A stretch of 64,000 nucleotides of DNA from AG41 sp036522815 (GTDB lineage Bacteria; Gemmatimonadota; Gemmatimonadetes; Gemmatimonadales; GWC2-71-9). Positions 25,107 to 32,958 of the stretch are shown here, one piece after another. Location of the stretch: positions 7,912 to 71,911 of the forward strand of contig DATDFC010000140.1 in assembly GCA_036522815.1 (NCBI GenBank), read 5' to 3'. The notes below the pieces were generated by a model. That model did no database searches. It worked only from the letters and a program-made list of their open reading frames with translations, and was not told the DNA's origin. Numbering within the stretch: position 1 is the first letter of the stretch; every line of letters starts with the position of its first letter. Both the position numbers and the translations under genes were made by a program.

Positions 25107-26584
25107 GCGCCGCTCCCGTGGCGGAGGGCGTGCGCGACGGGCGAGTGCTCCGAGCCGCCCTCGCCTACCTTGTCACTGGCTTCGCGACGTTCCTGCTCAT
25201 GGGCCTACTCGGGCTCCACATGCGGCTCGATCAGGGCGGCCTCATGACGGTGTCGCCAACCTGGTTCTACCGAATCATGACGCTGCACGGGAGTGGCATG
25301 GTGGCGGGCACGATGCTCGCCACCATGGGCGGGCTTGCTGCCGCCGTAGAGCGGACCGTGCGCCTCAGCGCTCGAGCGCTGTGGACCGCGTTCCTCGTCT
25401 ACATGCTCGGCATGGGATTCATTGTCTTGGCTACGACCCTGGGCGGGTTCGCCGCGGGGTGGACGGTATTGTATCCCCTGCCCGCGCTCGGGCGCGTATG
25501 GACGCTCTGGGCGGCAGTCGCGGCCTTCGTGGGCTACCTCTTTGTCACCCTCGGATTCACCCTCTACTGTTTCCACATCGCCTGGCGGATCGCGGCAGAG
25601 CGACACGGCCTCGGTAACGCCTTGGGGTGGTCGCTCTGGCGGAAGACGGAGCCGAACGATCCCCGCCGGCCCGGCTCCGCCGTCGAGATCATTGCCGCGG
25701 TGGTGACGCTCCAAGGTGTCTTCACGGGCCTCGTCGGCGCGGCGTACGTCGTGCCGGTACTCCTGAAGGATGCGGGACTCGTCGCCGCGCTCGACCCCTT
25801 GCTCGAGAAGAACCTCGCCTACTTGTTCGGCCACCAGCTCGCGAATCTGAACATCTACTTCGCTGCCGCTTTCGTGTACGCGCTCGTGGCGGAGCACACC
25901 GGTCGCCGGTGGCCAGCCAGCCGCCACGTGGCCGTCGCATGGAACCTCGTGCTGCTGCTCGTGCTGCTCCCCTGGCCGCACCATCTCTACCAGGACTTCG
26001 CACAACCGACGTTCATGCCCATTGCCGCCGAAGCCATATCGTTCCTCGTCGGGATCCCCTCCTTCCTCGTTACGATCTTCGGCGCTCTTGGGCGGATCAA
26101 CCGATCCGGCATGCAGTGGTCGGTTCCGATGATCCTCGTGGCGCTGGGACTATGGGGGTGGGTGACGGGAGGGCTCGGCGCCGTTCTGGACTCTGTGATC
26201 CAGGTAAACCAGGTCACGCACAACACGCTGTGGGTGCCGGCGCACTTCCACACGTACTACCTGCTCGGCGCTGCGGCCTTCACGTGGGCGTACCTGTACG
26301 ACTTGGTGACTCGGCTTGCCGGCGTGCCGGAGGGTCGCGCGAGTCGGGTGGCAGCGTGGCTCTACGGCGTGGGTGGGGCTGGGTTCGTCCTGATGTTCTT
26401 CCTCTCTGGAGCGGCTGGCGTTCCCCGCCGCTATGCGGCCCACCTCCCCCAGTGGCAGCCGTTCGCGCGGATGGCGGTGCCCTTTGTCGTGCTGCTCGCT
26501 CTCGCCCTGGTGTGGCTCGCCGTGGACGTCGTCACGCGTCTGCGCCCGGCGTGGGTGCGCGCGGGCGCTGGTACACGGAACTAG
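25103..26584 (+). CDS. Heme-copper subunit I, B-family-like, with Asn replacing the active-site Tyr
   Basis: 493 residues, about 12-13 membrane helices, similar along its length to ba3-type subunit I. Heme and copper ligands are present: His62 (TLHGSG), CuB His244, His293 and His294 (WPHHLYQ), and His381/His383 in THNTLWVPAHFH. The usual helix VI motif HPxVY, which gives the His-Tyr cross-link needed for oxygen reduction, reads HQLAN (244-248), so the Tyr is Asn. That loss is known from nitric oxide reductase branches of the superfamily (sNOR/eNOR-type). Oxygen reductase or NO reductase therefore cannot be decided by similarity; the residue favours NO reductase (inference). Confidence 0.88.
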   Translation: MSAAPVAEGVRDGRVLRAALAYLVTGFATFLLMGLLGLHMRLDQGGLMTVSPTWFYRIMTLHGSGMVAGTMLATMGGLAAAVERTVRLSARALWTAFLVYMLGMGFIVLATTLGGFAAGWTVLYPLPALGRVWTLWAAVAAFVGYLFVTLGFTLYCFHIAWRIAAERHGLGNALGWSLWRKTEPNDPRRPGSAVEIIAAVVTLQGVFTGLVGAAYVVPVLLKDAGLVAALDPLLEKNLAYLFGHQLANLNIYFAAAFVYALVAEHTGRRWPASRHVAVAWNLVLLLVLLPWPHHLYQDFAQPTFMPIAAEAISFLVGIPSFLVTIFGALGRINRSGMQWSVPMILVALGLWGWVTGGLGAVLDSVIQVNQVTHNTLWVPAHFHTYYLLGAAAFTWAYLYDLVTRLAGVPEGRASRVAAWLYGVGGAGFVLMFFLSGAAGVPRRYAAHLPQWQPFARMAVPFVVLLALALVWLAVDVVTRLRPAWVRAGAGTRN

Positions 26585-26594
26585 CGGAAGTCCC

Positions 26595-27278
26595 GTGGGC
26601 GCTCGCATCGCGGCCATCCCTGACGCGCAAGTCTCTCCACTGGCCCGTGGGACGCTGGTGGGCGGCATCGCGGTCCTGGCGATCGCGATCTCGCCTCCGT
26701 TCGACCGGATCGCCGACCGATTCCTCACTGCCCACATGGCCCAGCATCTCCTGCTGACTCTTGTCGCAGCGCCGCTGCTTGTGGCAGGGGTCGGTGCGTG
26801 GCAGCCGCTCTGGGTCACGCTCGAGAAGCTGGTTTTGGGGCGCGGAGGCGCAGCCCTCGGGCGTGTCCTCACGCACCCACTTGTCGCTTGGGTGATTTCG
26901 GCCGTCGTGCTCTGGGCCTGGCACGCCCCGCAGGCCTACGACGCGGCGCTCGCCGACGACCGCGTGCACGCCGCCGAGCACCTTTCGTTCGTAGTCGCTT
27001 ACGTGCTTTACTGGTGGCCACTCCTCGGGACCGGCGTGGCCGAGCGGTCGAACGCATTTCGGGCCTTCTACCTCCTTGCAGGAACCGCGACGGGCGGATT
27101 GCTCGGCGCGTTGCTCACCTTCGCGCCGGGCGCGTGGTACGCTCATTACAACGCCATACCCAGCCCAACAGGCCTGTCGCCCCTCGCCGACCAGCATCTC
27201 GCGGGAGCGGTCATGTGGCTCATCGGTGCGGTACCGTTCGCGCTGATTGGGGTGGCCGTGCTGCGGGACGAGGGCTAG
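26595..27278 (+). CDS. CtaG-type (caa3) cytochrome oxidase assembly protein
   Basis: 227 residues, seven predicted membrane segments. It has the caa3_CtaG pattern: TAHMAQHLLLTLVAAPLLV near residues 39-57, WAWHAPQAYD and HAAEHLSFVVAYVLYWWP, with the conserved histidines thought to handle copper, and a final DQHLAGAVMWLIG. The family helps insert copper into heme-copper enzymes, matching its place directly after subunits II and I. Start GTG 26595 with GGAAG upstream; the next gene's GTG overlaps its TAG. Confidence 0.88.
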   Translation: MGARIAAIPDAQVSPLARGTLVGGIAVLAIAISPPFDRIADRFLTAHMAQHLLLTLVAAPLLVAGVGAWQPLWVTLEKLVLGRGGAALGRVLTHPLVAWVISAVVLWAWHAPQAYDAALADDRVHAAEHLSFVVAYVLYWWPLLGTGVAERSNAFRAFYLLAGTATGGLLGALLTFAPGAWYAHYNAIPSPTGLSPLADQHLAGAVMWLIGAVPFALIGVAVLRDEG

Positions 27279-28288
27279 TGGCGAGGCGGCGGGTTTTCTC
27301 CGGTATCCAGCCGACAGGGAAGCTCCATCTGGGCAACTACATCGGCGCGATCAGCCTCTGGGTCGCGGCGCAAGCGGAGCACGAGGCGATCTTTTGCATC
27401 GCTGACCTCCACGCTTTGACGATTCCCGAGGCCGCGCGGGCTGCTCACCTCCGGGCCAAGGTGCGCGAGACGGCGGCCGTTCTCGTCGCCTGCGGGATCG
27501 ATCCGGCTCGCGCGATTCTTTTCGTGCAGTCGCATGTCCCTGCGCACACACAACTGGCATGGCTCCTCAGCTGCGTGACGCCCGTCGGCTGGCTCGAGCG
27601 CATGATTCAGTTCAAGACTCGGTCCGCCGCGCTCGAGAGCGTGGGCACAGGACTACTCGCGTACCCGGTGCTGCAGGCGGCGGACATCCTGCTCTATCGG
27701 GCCGATCTCGTCCCGGTCGGTGAGGATCAGCAGCAACACATCGAGTTCACCCGCGACGTCGCAAGGCGATTCCACGCGCTGTTCGGACAGGTGTTCACGC
27801 TCCCGGAATCGATGCTCCAGCCGAGCGGCGCGCGGATAATGGGTTTGGACGACCCCAGCACGAAGATGAGCAAGAGCCGGGGCGAGACCCGGCCGTATCA
27901 CGCCATCGGCTTGGTCGATCCCCCCGATGCGATCCGTGACGTCGTCATGCACGCGGTCACCGACTCCGGGCGAGAGGTGCAGCCAGAGCGTGCGTCCCCG
28001 GGCGTAACCAATCTCCTGAGGATCTACGAGCTGCTGTCGGGCCGCCGCAGCGACGCCGTACAGGCGGAGTTCATGGGAAAGGGTTACGCAGTCTTGAAGC
28101 GTGCGGTTGCGGACTTGGTCGTCACGACGCTCGAGCCCATCCGGCGGCGGTATCTAGATATTGCAGCCGAACCGGGGCGGCTCGATGCGGTACTTGATGA
28201 GGGTGCCGAGCGCGCCCGCCCACTCGCTGACGCGACGCTCGATCGGGTCAATCAGCTAATGGGCTTGGAAGAGGGAACCCAGGATTGA
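27278..28288 (+). CDS. trpS: Tryptophanyl-tRNA synthetase
   Basis: 336 residues, class I synthetase. Charges tRNA-Trp. The signatures are SGIQPTGKLHLGNYIGA with the HIGH-like HLGN near residues 18-21 and KMSKSRGE near 197-204. The GTG start at 27278 overlaps the ctaG stop. The tRNA-Trp gene itself lies 519 bases downstream, separated by an integrase remnant, so enzyme and tRNA genes were probably neighbours before the insertion. Confidence 0.95.
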   Translation: MARRRVFSGIQPTGKLHLGNYIGAISLWVAAQAEHEAIFCIADLHALTIPEAARAAHLRAKVRETAAVLVACGIDPARAILFVQSHVPAHTQLAWLLSCVTPVGWLERMIQFKTRSAALESVGTGLLAYPVLQAADILLYRADLVPVGEDQQQHIEFTRDVARRFHALFGQVFTLPESMLQPSGARIMGLDDPSTKMSKSRGETRPYHAIGLVDPPDAIRDVVMHAVTDSGREVQPERASPGVTNLLRIYELLSGRRSDAVQAEFMGKGYAVLKRAVADLVVTTLEPIRRRYLDIAAEPGRLDAVLDEGAERARPLADATLDRVNQLMGLEEGTQD

Positions 28289-28404
28289 GTAAATCGGTTG
28301 GCCTCACTCTGACCCGTAAGAGCGTAGGAGGGCGGCTTACTTCTCCGCCACGAGCGGCCCGACGTTCACCGTCATTCGCGGCGACATCGAGCCACGCAGG
28401 AACG

Positions 28405-28575
28405 TCAGGTGGACGACTTGATCTGAGGGGGTTGTTCGACGGTTTGGTGGAAGATGTACCCAAGGAGGGCTCCGGCGCCGCTGCTCACTATCGTCAACAG
28501 GGCGGGAACCACCACCGGAGGTGCCAGGGCGATCGGGCGACCAAACGCGCCGGGCTCGCGGGCATGTTGGTGCAT
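28405..28575 (-). CDS. Possible small membrane ORF, N terminus overwritten by the integrase junction
   Basis: A 56-codon minus-strand frame. ATG 28575 has GGAGGTC directly upstream, and residues 15-41 (RPIALAPPVVVPALL and SSGAGALLGYIF) form one hydrophobic helix with a polar tail. Its first dozen codons are antisense to a strongly conserved integrase motif, so the true N terminus was probably lost where the integrase fragment joins near 28532. A second open stretch on the same strand just below (28325-28410) also shows coding-like codon use (SMSPRMTVNVGPLVAEK end). Function unknown. Confidence 0.3.
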   Translation of the reverse strand: MHQHAREPGAFGRPIALAPPVVVPALLTIVSSGAGALLGYIFHQTVEQPPQIKSST

Positions 28576-28809
28576 GACCTCCGGCGCACGGCCGTGCGAG
28601 ATTTTCGACGCGCCGGCGTGTCGGAGGGTGAGATCATGAAGCTCTGCGGGTGGCGGACGCGCTCGATGTTCGATCGCTACAACATCATCGACGAGGCGGA
28701 CCTCGCCGCAGCCGTGGCGAGGCGGTTTGGCAACGGCAAAAAAACCGCAGACATAAAGCCTTCCGCGCTCGCCCCGGATTCTGTAACTTCCAGCCGCAGC
28801 GATTCTTAG
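28532..28809 (+). pseudogene. C-terminal fragment of a tyrosine recombinase (phage-type integrase)
   Basis: About 92 codons encoding the end of a tyrosine-integrase catalytic domain: ATKRAGLAGMLVHDLRRTAV, then GVSEGEIMKLCGWRTRSMF and DRYNI. The second catalytic Arg with its His (HxxR) and the Tyr nucleophile region (RYN) are present, but the N-terminal arm- and core-binding domains and the first catalytic Arg are missing. The frame has no start of its own and its TAG overlaps the first bases of tRNA-Trp. It marks an old integration event at this tRNA. Confidence 0.8.
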
Positions 28810-28880
28810 GTCCGTAGCTCAATTGGTAGAGCACCGGTCTCCAAAACCGGGGGTTGCAGGTTCGATTCCTGCCGGGCCTG
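28808..28880 (+). tRNA. tRNA-Trp (anticodon CCA)
   Basis: A 73-base cloverleaf: acceptor AGGTCCG pairs with CGGGCCT, D-arm GCTCAATTGGTAGAGC, anticodon stem CCGGT/ACCGG around CTCCAAA with anticodon CCA, T-arm GCAGG-TTCGATT-CCTGC, discriminator G. The 3' CCA is not encoded. It is the likely historical attachment site for the integrase whose remnant ends at its 5' side. Confidence 0.96.
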
Positions 28881-28900
28881 TATAAACCACAACGACTTAC

Positions 28901-28931
28901 ACGCGAGGGTCACTCCCTCGCGTTTGTTTTT
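28901..28931 (+). terminator. Rho-independent terminator after tRNA-Trp
   Basis: ACGCGAGGG (28901-28909) and CCCTCGCGT (28915-28923) form a perfect 9-bp GC-rich stem with loop TCACT, followed by TTGTTTTTG. Confidence 0.9.
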
Positions 28932-28988
28932 GTGTCCAATTCGCGTCCGTTACGGAGTGCCGGGCCCTGTGCGTGGCTTGGTTGCTGG

Positions 28989-29591
28989 TCAGAGTCGAGT
29001 ATTTCTCGTGGCAGAGCCCGTCAATCCCAGCTGAGCGAGTGCGTTTTCAATTGCTTCCTTGGCCTCTGACACTGAGCAACAGAAGACCTCTCCAAACAGC
29101 GCCGCCTCGTCTAGGCGGTCTGCGAGAATCTCGTGTGTCAGAAGTTCAACCTGTTCCGCACACTCGGTGTAAACTGTGGCGCCCAGCTGCCAAATGCCGA
29201 CAGCGAGTGCCTGATGTCGGTGTATTCCAATGCGCCGTTCAAGCGTCTTAATCCTTCTGGTGGCTGATGCCTTCTCGTCACCGGACAGTTCGGCGAGACG
29301 GTTCTTCATCTTGTCTAGGTGCGTCTCAGCGAGTGCGACTTCTTTCTCTAGGGGTAACGCGTCTCCCCCCGGGCAAGGCCTACTATACCCGGGATGCCGA
29401 GGAACCCGTCCTCCGACGATGTTCAAACGCCCTCCGCAGATCTGACACGTGCTCCTTCGACCAAGCCACATGTCATTCACGACACGAAGCCGAAGGCCAA
29501 CGTCGTTGATGGTCATGCCGATCTTCACCCGCTGCGCTTCGGGATTTTCGAGGATGTATACAGCCCCGTCCATTTTGCGGAACTCGACCAT
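28989..29591 (-). CDS. GIY-YIG/T5orf172-like protein with an internal zinc knuckle
   Basis: 200 residues from ATG 29591 (ATG 29573 is an alternative). The N terminus, GAVYILENPEAQRVKIGMT, is the GIY-YIG-type core (VYI ... VKIG) in the form seen in T5orf172 proteins of phages and mobile islands, followed by a CQICGGR knuckle, then a long Lys/Glu-rich helical region and a C-terminal helical tail. Such domains are nucleases or degenerate relatives. Base composition is less GC-rich than neighbouring chromosomal genes. It is the last gene of the minus-strand island set, 171 bases behind tcmP. Confidence 0.65.
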   Translation of the reverse strand: MVEFRKMDGAVYILENPEAQRVKIGMTINDVGLRLRVVNDMWLGRRSTCQICGGRLNIVGGRVPRHPGYSRPCPGGDALPLEKEVALAETHLDKMKNRLAELSGDEKASATRRIKTLERRIGIHRHQALAVGIWQLGATVYTECAEQVELLTHEILADRLDEAALFGEVFCCSVSEAKEAIENALAQLGLTGSATRNTRL

Positions 29592-29762
29592 TGGACGTCC
29601 CGTTAACTCAGATTCGACTGCACGGGCTGGCTCCGTGCTGAGTTGCACACTCCCGCACAACCTGCTCGATCCATGAAAAGGGGGGGAAGCAGATCTGTCA
29701 GCCTTTGTGCAACGTCCAGATCGGCGCTGAGAAAGGAAATCGCCACGTCGTACTTGTAGGTC

Positions 29763-30647
29763 TTACTCAAATAGCTGTCCTTGCGAGTCGAGTCGCCGCA
29801 GGCTCTTAATGCACTTGTGCCACAGCTCCAACCCGAATGCGTCCTTGCTGTAGTAGGTTAGCATGTATTGGAGCACCTTCGTTCCGGCAGCGTAAATCGG
29901 AAGAGGAGAAACGACGGGGTAGCCCCGGCGCTGCATAGCTTCGGTGAACGAGTTGAGAATGAACCGCACGGGCTTCCCATCTCGTCGGTAGTCGGCTCTC
30001 CAGTCCGGACGATCTACCAGGTCGGCGATCCGGTTGTCGTTGGGATCGTTGAAATACTGCTTGAAATTGCGCCGCGCGTCGTTCCCTAGCATGAGCAGAA
30101 CGAGAAAATCGATTCGCAGATCCGTCAGCGCCCCGATGGTGCTTCTGAATTGCAGTTCTGCACTGAACGGGTCCACGAAACAAAAGCCGAGCAGACGTTT
30201 CTTGGGCAGGTAGTACCGCACATCGGTGATGCTGTCGTGCACGTCCTTCGGAATGATGTGGACGTTTGCCGTCGGTGCGACTCGCCGCCAGCGCGCCGAT
30301 AGGGCTTTGACGCAACTCGGGCTTTTTTCCACGAAGACGTAGTGATTGAAGAGTTGCGGCTGCCGCAACACAGACAGCGCCGAAGTCTGGACGACTAGAT
30401 CGCTCCCAGCGATCCGTGCATGGCCCGGGCCTGCATACAGGCCGATGTACGATGTGTCCCACTTGTCGCGCATCGATGTGGCGAACATGCGCGCGAAGCG
30501 ATTGTGAACGCGAATCTTTTCCAGCGAGTGCGCCTTGATGAACGGCGTGCAAAGCCCGTCGTCATTGACGGGAAGCGGCGCATCACTGTCCGGGGACTCT
30601 GCTACGCGAAGAGGGCTGTGTCGTCTACTGTCGGATACTCGCTCCAT
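29763..30647 (-). CDS. tcmP: Three-Cys-motif partner protein TcmP
   Basis: 294 residues. The pattern VHNRFARMFATSM, IGLYAGPGHARI, YVFVEKSPSCVKAL and FCFVDPFSAELQF is that of TcmP, a Rossmann-like protein that almost always accompanies a three-Cys-motif (DUF5131) protein. Its biochemical activity is not established; the FxDPF and glycine loop suggest a nucleotide- or SAM-binding fold (inference). ATG 30647 lies inside the end of the DUF5131 gene (46-base overlap), so the two are coupled. The pair is typical of mobile islands. Confidence 0.85.
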   Translation of the reverse strand: MERVSDSRRHSPLRVAESPDSDAPLPVNDDGLCTPFIKAHSLEKIRVHNRFARMFATSMRDKWDTSYIGLYAGPGHARIAGSDLVVQTSALSVLRQPQLFNHYVFVEKSPSCVKALSARWRRVAPTANVHIIPKDVHDSITDVRYYLPKKRLLGFCFVDPFSAELQFRSTIGALTDLRIDFLVLLMLGNDARRNFKQYFNDPNDNRIADLVDRPDWRADYRRDGKPVRFILNSFTEAMQRRGYPVVSPLPIYAAGTKVLQYMLTYYSKDAFGLELWHKCIKSLRRLDSQGQLFE

Positions 30648-31381
30648 GTCCGTCCATCCAGAATGCGACCGCCTGCCTTCGGTGTGCGACCACCAACCTG
30701 TTTGAAAAAGAACGGAACGCCGAGACGCAGGCAGGCGTCACGAAGTTTCCTGACCCACTCCAAGTTGAGGGGTCGATGATGAATCCCGCTTTCACCGCCA
30801 GCGATCACCCAGTGAATGCCGTCGAGACCAACGCGGAGCGGACCGATCAACGGCTCACACGACAGAAATCGCACCATCGCGGGCACGCGCCGGAGGTGGT
30901 CAGCGCGATACGCCACGCGCGAGTCCTCAATCGACGTGCCGAGCCAGATGTGACCGGGCACCACGCCGTTGGGAAATAGCTCCGCGTTGTTCCTAATGAA
31001 CCGGGCCATCCGTGCCGGGCGCTTAGTGAGCAGCTGATAGCTATGCCGGTCTGCGCGGAGCATCACATCAAACACGCGGCGCACGTAGGCATCCGGCACG
31101 TCCACGTGAAAGAGGTCGCTCATGCTGTTGACGAAAACCCTCTGCCGTCCCCGCCACGAAAACGGCTGGCTCAGTCGCTCGGGCCAGAGCCTCACTGCGA
31201 AGGGATCACGACGGTTCTCACGCGTGTCTTTTGCAGGACGTCGCCGGGTGTAGTGCTTTCGCAGGAGCCGATTGGCCAACGTTTGCGCGTAGCAGTTGTC
31301 GCAGCCGTCACTCACGTGGGTACAGCCCGTCACCGGGTTCCAGGTGATGTTCGTCCATTCGATGCCAGTGCGGTTGGCCAC
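30602..31381 (-). CDS. DUF5131 (phage Gp37/Gp68-like) three-Cys-motif protein
   Basis: 259 residues. The start IEWTNITWNPVTGCTHVSDG leads into CDNCYAQTLA, giving the three conserved cysteines in C-x6-C-x2-C spacing, the motif behind the name of its partner TcmP. Further family blocks are RVFVNSMSDLFH, QLLTKRP, IWLGTSIED and VIAGGESG. The cysteines probably bind an Fe-S cluster and the rest resembles radical-SAM-like barrels, but the reaction is unknown. GTG start 31381 without a clear ribosome site; 16 bases after the 78-residue gene. Confidence 0.88.
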   Translation of the reverse strand: MANRTGIEWTNITWNPVTGCTHVSDGCDNCYAQTLANRLLRKHYTRRRPAKDTRENRRDPFAVRLWPERLSQPFSWRGRQRVFVNSMSDLFHVDVPDAYVRRVFDVMLRADRHSYQLLTKRPARMARFIRNNAELFPNGVVPGHIWLGTSIEDSRVAYRADHLRRVPAMVRFLSCEPLIGPLRVGLDGIHWVIAGGESGIHHRPLNLEWVRKLRDACLRLGVPFFFKQVGGRTPKAGGRILDGRTWSEYPTVDDTALFA

Positions 31382-31397
31382 GTAGCGAATCTAAGAC

Positions 31398-31634
31398 TTA
31401 GGCGGGGCGACGAACGTAGATCGCGGTCGGGGCGAGGTCCCTCGACCGCTGGACCCGTACTCCATACCCACTCACGTAGTCGATGAAACGGTCTACGCTT
31501 CCCGAATCGCCCAGTTCAGGATGGTAGATCGACGGCTCCAGCCAGCAACCGCCGCTGAGCTGACCGGCCTGGAGCGCCGCGCGTATGTCGTCGAGGGTAT
31601 GCCAGTCAGTCGGGGCCAGTTCGGGGGGCACCAC
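31398..31634 (-). CDS. Small protein of the DUF5131/TcmP island (78 aa)
   Basis: A 78-codon frame from GTG 31634 to 31398, first gene of the island set. The N-terminal part WHTLDDIRAALQAGQL could be a helix-turn-helix-like or helical segment; the C-terminal part (RFIDYVSGYGVRVQRS and IYVRRPA) looks like alternating beta strands. I do not recognise the family. No Shine-Dalgarno, and a good promoter-like sequence ends two bases before the GTG, so the real start may be further in or the message leaderless. Confidence 0.5.
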   Translation of the reverse strand: MVPPELAPTDWHTLDDIRAALQAGQLSGGCWLEPSIYHPELGDSGSVDRFIDYVSGYGVRVQRSRDLAPTAIYVRRPA

Positions 31635-31636
31635 GC

Positions 31637-31665
31637 AGCTTACGGGTTTTCTTCGGGTCAGTCAA
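31637..31665 (-). promoter_or_regulatory. Sigma70-like promoter of the island operon
   Basis: On the minus strand TTGACT (31665-31660), a 17-base spacer and TAAGCT (31642-31637). This is a good -35/-10 pair in a GC-rich genome and sits directly before the 78-residue gene. Transcription would start around 31630, inside the annotated reading frame. Confidence 0.5.
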
Positions 31666-31820
31666 GTGACGCAAATCCGCCCTCCCTTGCCGCAAAAACG
31701 CCCTAGTGTGGGCGCGTCGCGGCGAGGCGTCGCTACTGGCGGACACCGGGCCCCGCTGCCATGCTTGACGCCTTCGGAATCCCCCCCCCACCCCCCACCC
31801 CCGCCACCCCCGGAGGTCAT

Positions 31821-32384
31821 ATGACAGCCGCCATCCTCGACGATCTCAAGCGAGTATATCAACGGACCTGGTGGGCGCTCGTGTTGCGCGGGGTGTTGGC
31901 GCTGGCCGTGGGGGTGTTCGTCTTTGCCCGGCCGCTCGATTCCGTCGCCGCCTTCGCGCTCGTGATCGCCTGGTGGGCGCTGTTTGCCGGCGCCGTCGAC
32001 ATCGTGCATGCCGTCGAGCTGCGCCGGGTCATGAGACACTGGTGGGTGTTGCTGCTCTCCGGCCTGGTAGGGATCGGGTTCGGGATCGCGGCGCTGGTCT
32101 ACTATCCGGTGCTCTCGCTGACCTTCGCGGTCGTGTGGGTGGCGTGGTGGCTGCTGGTCACCGGCATTCTCGGGATCTATGCCGCCATGATGCAACGGAG
32201 CATGGGCCTGCAGTGGGGCTGGACAGGGGCGTTCGCCGGGCTGAGCGTCGTCGCTTCCGTGTTCGCGCTGCTCTCCCCGCCGGCCACGCTCGCCGCGATC
32301 ATGGGATTGATCGCCGCCTTCGCGATCGTGGCGGGGGTCGCGCTCCTGGCCGGGGCTTTCAAGCTGCGCTCCGTTATAGCATGA
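31821..32384 (+). CDS. HdeD family (DUF308) membrane protein
   Basis: 187 residues, six membrane helices in three repeats of the DUF308 type (WALVLRGVLALAVGVFVFA, WWVLLLSGLVGIGFGIAAL, TGAFAGLSVVASVFALLSP). HdeD proteins are linked to acid resistance in enteric bacteria; here the role is unknown. ATG 31821 has GGAGGT five bases upstream. Just before it, 31779-31812 is an almost pure C tract broken by a few A and G, prone to slippage. Its last 11 bases overlap the convergent LuxR-type gene. Confidence 0.9.
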   Translation: MTAAILDDLKRVYQRTWWALVLRGVLALAVGVFVFARPLDSVAAFALVIAWWALFAGAVDIVHAVELRRVMRHWWVLLLSGLVGIGFGIAALVYYPVLSLTFAVVWVAWWLLVTGILGIYAAMMQRSMGLQWGWTGAFAGLSVVASVFALLSPPATLAAIMGLIAAFAIVAGVALLAGAFKLRSVIA

Positions 32385-32958
32385 TCAAGCCGCGCCTCAG
32401 GCCCGTCGCCACAGCCTCGGCCCGATTCGCCGCCTCGAGCTTGTCGTAGATCGCCGCGAGGTGCGTCTTGACGGTGTGCTCCGACACCCCGAGCCGCGCG
32501 GCGATCTCCTTGTTGACGAGTCCTTCGCCGAGCAGCGTCAGGATCTCCCGCTCCCGCGGCGTGAGCACGCGACCGTCGGGTGATTCTCCTTCGAGCACCG
32601 CCCGCGCGAGCACGGCCGGCACGGAGGTCAGGCCAGCCGCGGCCGCGCGAATGGCGGCGCCAATCTCCGCCGGAGAGGCGTGGGGTGGCAACACGGCGCG
32701 GGCGCCGGCGCGTAACGCGTGCGCGGCCGAGGTGCGATCCAGATCGTCCAGCAGAACGACGAGCGGCGTCGCATCGTGCTCCGGACGGAGCCCCAGGCGG
32801 AGGGGCAGGGGCTGCTGAGCCTCGCTCCCGGGACCGAGCAGGATCACGTCCGGACGGCTCTCATCGTCGATAAGCACCAAGCCCGTATCGCGAGCGACGA
32901 CGTGCTGCAGCTCGCGGCGCGCCCCCGGCTGCGGCGACACCACCAGCACTCGTATCAC
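32374..32958 (-). CDS. LuxR-type regulator with aspartate-less receiver domain
   Basis: 194 residues. The C-terminal 65 residues are a standard LuxR/FixJ helix-turn-helix (LTPREREILTLLGEGLVNKE and HTVKTHLAAIYDKLEA). The N-terminal part has the length and strand pattern of a response-regulator receiver, but the acidic pocket is replaced (VLVVSPQPGA), the phosphorylation site reads DVILLGPGS with Gly where Asp belongs, and the Lys position is Pro (GARAVLPPHA). It should not be controlled by phosphorylation. GTG 32958 overlaps the stop of the trypsin-like gene, so it is made together with two proteases. Confidence 0.85.
   Translation of the reverse strand: MIRVLVVSPQPGARRELQHVVARDTGLVLIDDESRPDVILLGPGSEAQQPLPLRLGLRPEHDATPLVVLLDDLDRTSAAHALRAGARAVLPPHASPAEIGAAIRAAAAGLTSVPAVLARAVLEGESPDGRVLTPREREILTLLGEGLVNKEIAARLGVSEHTVKTHLAAIYDKLEAANRAEAVATGLRRGLIML

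Noticed and set aside
28855..31700. A direct repeat of the tRNA-Trp 3' end closing the island
   Set aside because: I looked for the T-arm and acceptor sequence to about 31.8 kb and saw no second copy, so the right end of the island cannot be set.
31779..31812. C-rich tract before hdeD as a phase-variation switch
   Set aside because: It lies outside the coding frame and upstream of the Shine-Dalgarno; slippage could alter spacing only. It could also be an assembly uncertainty.
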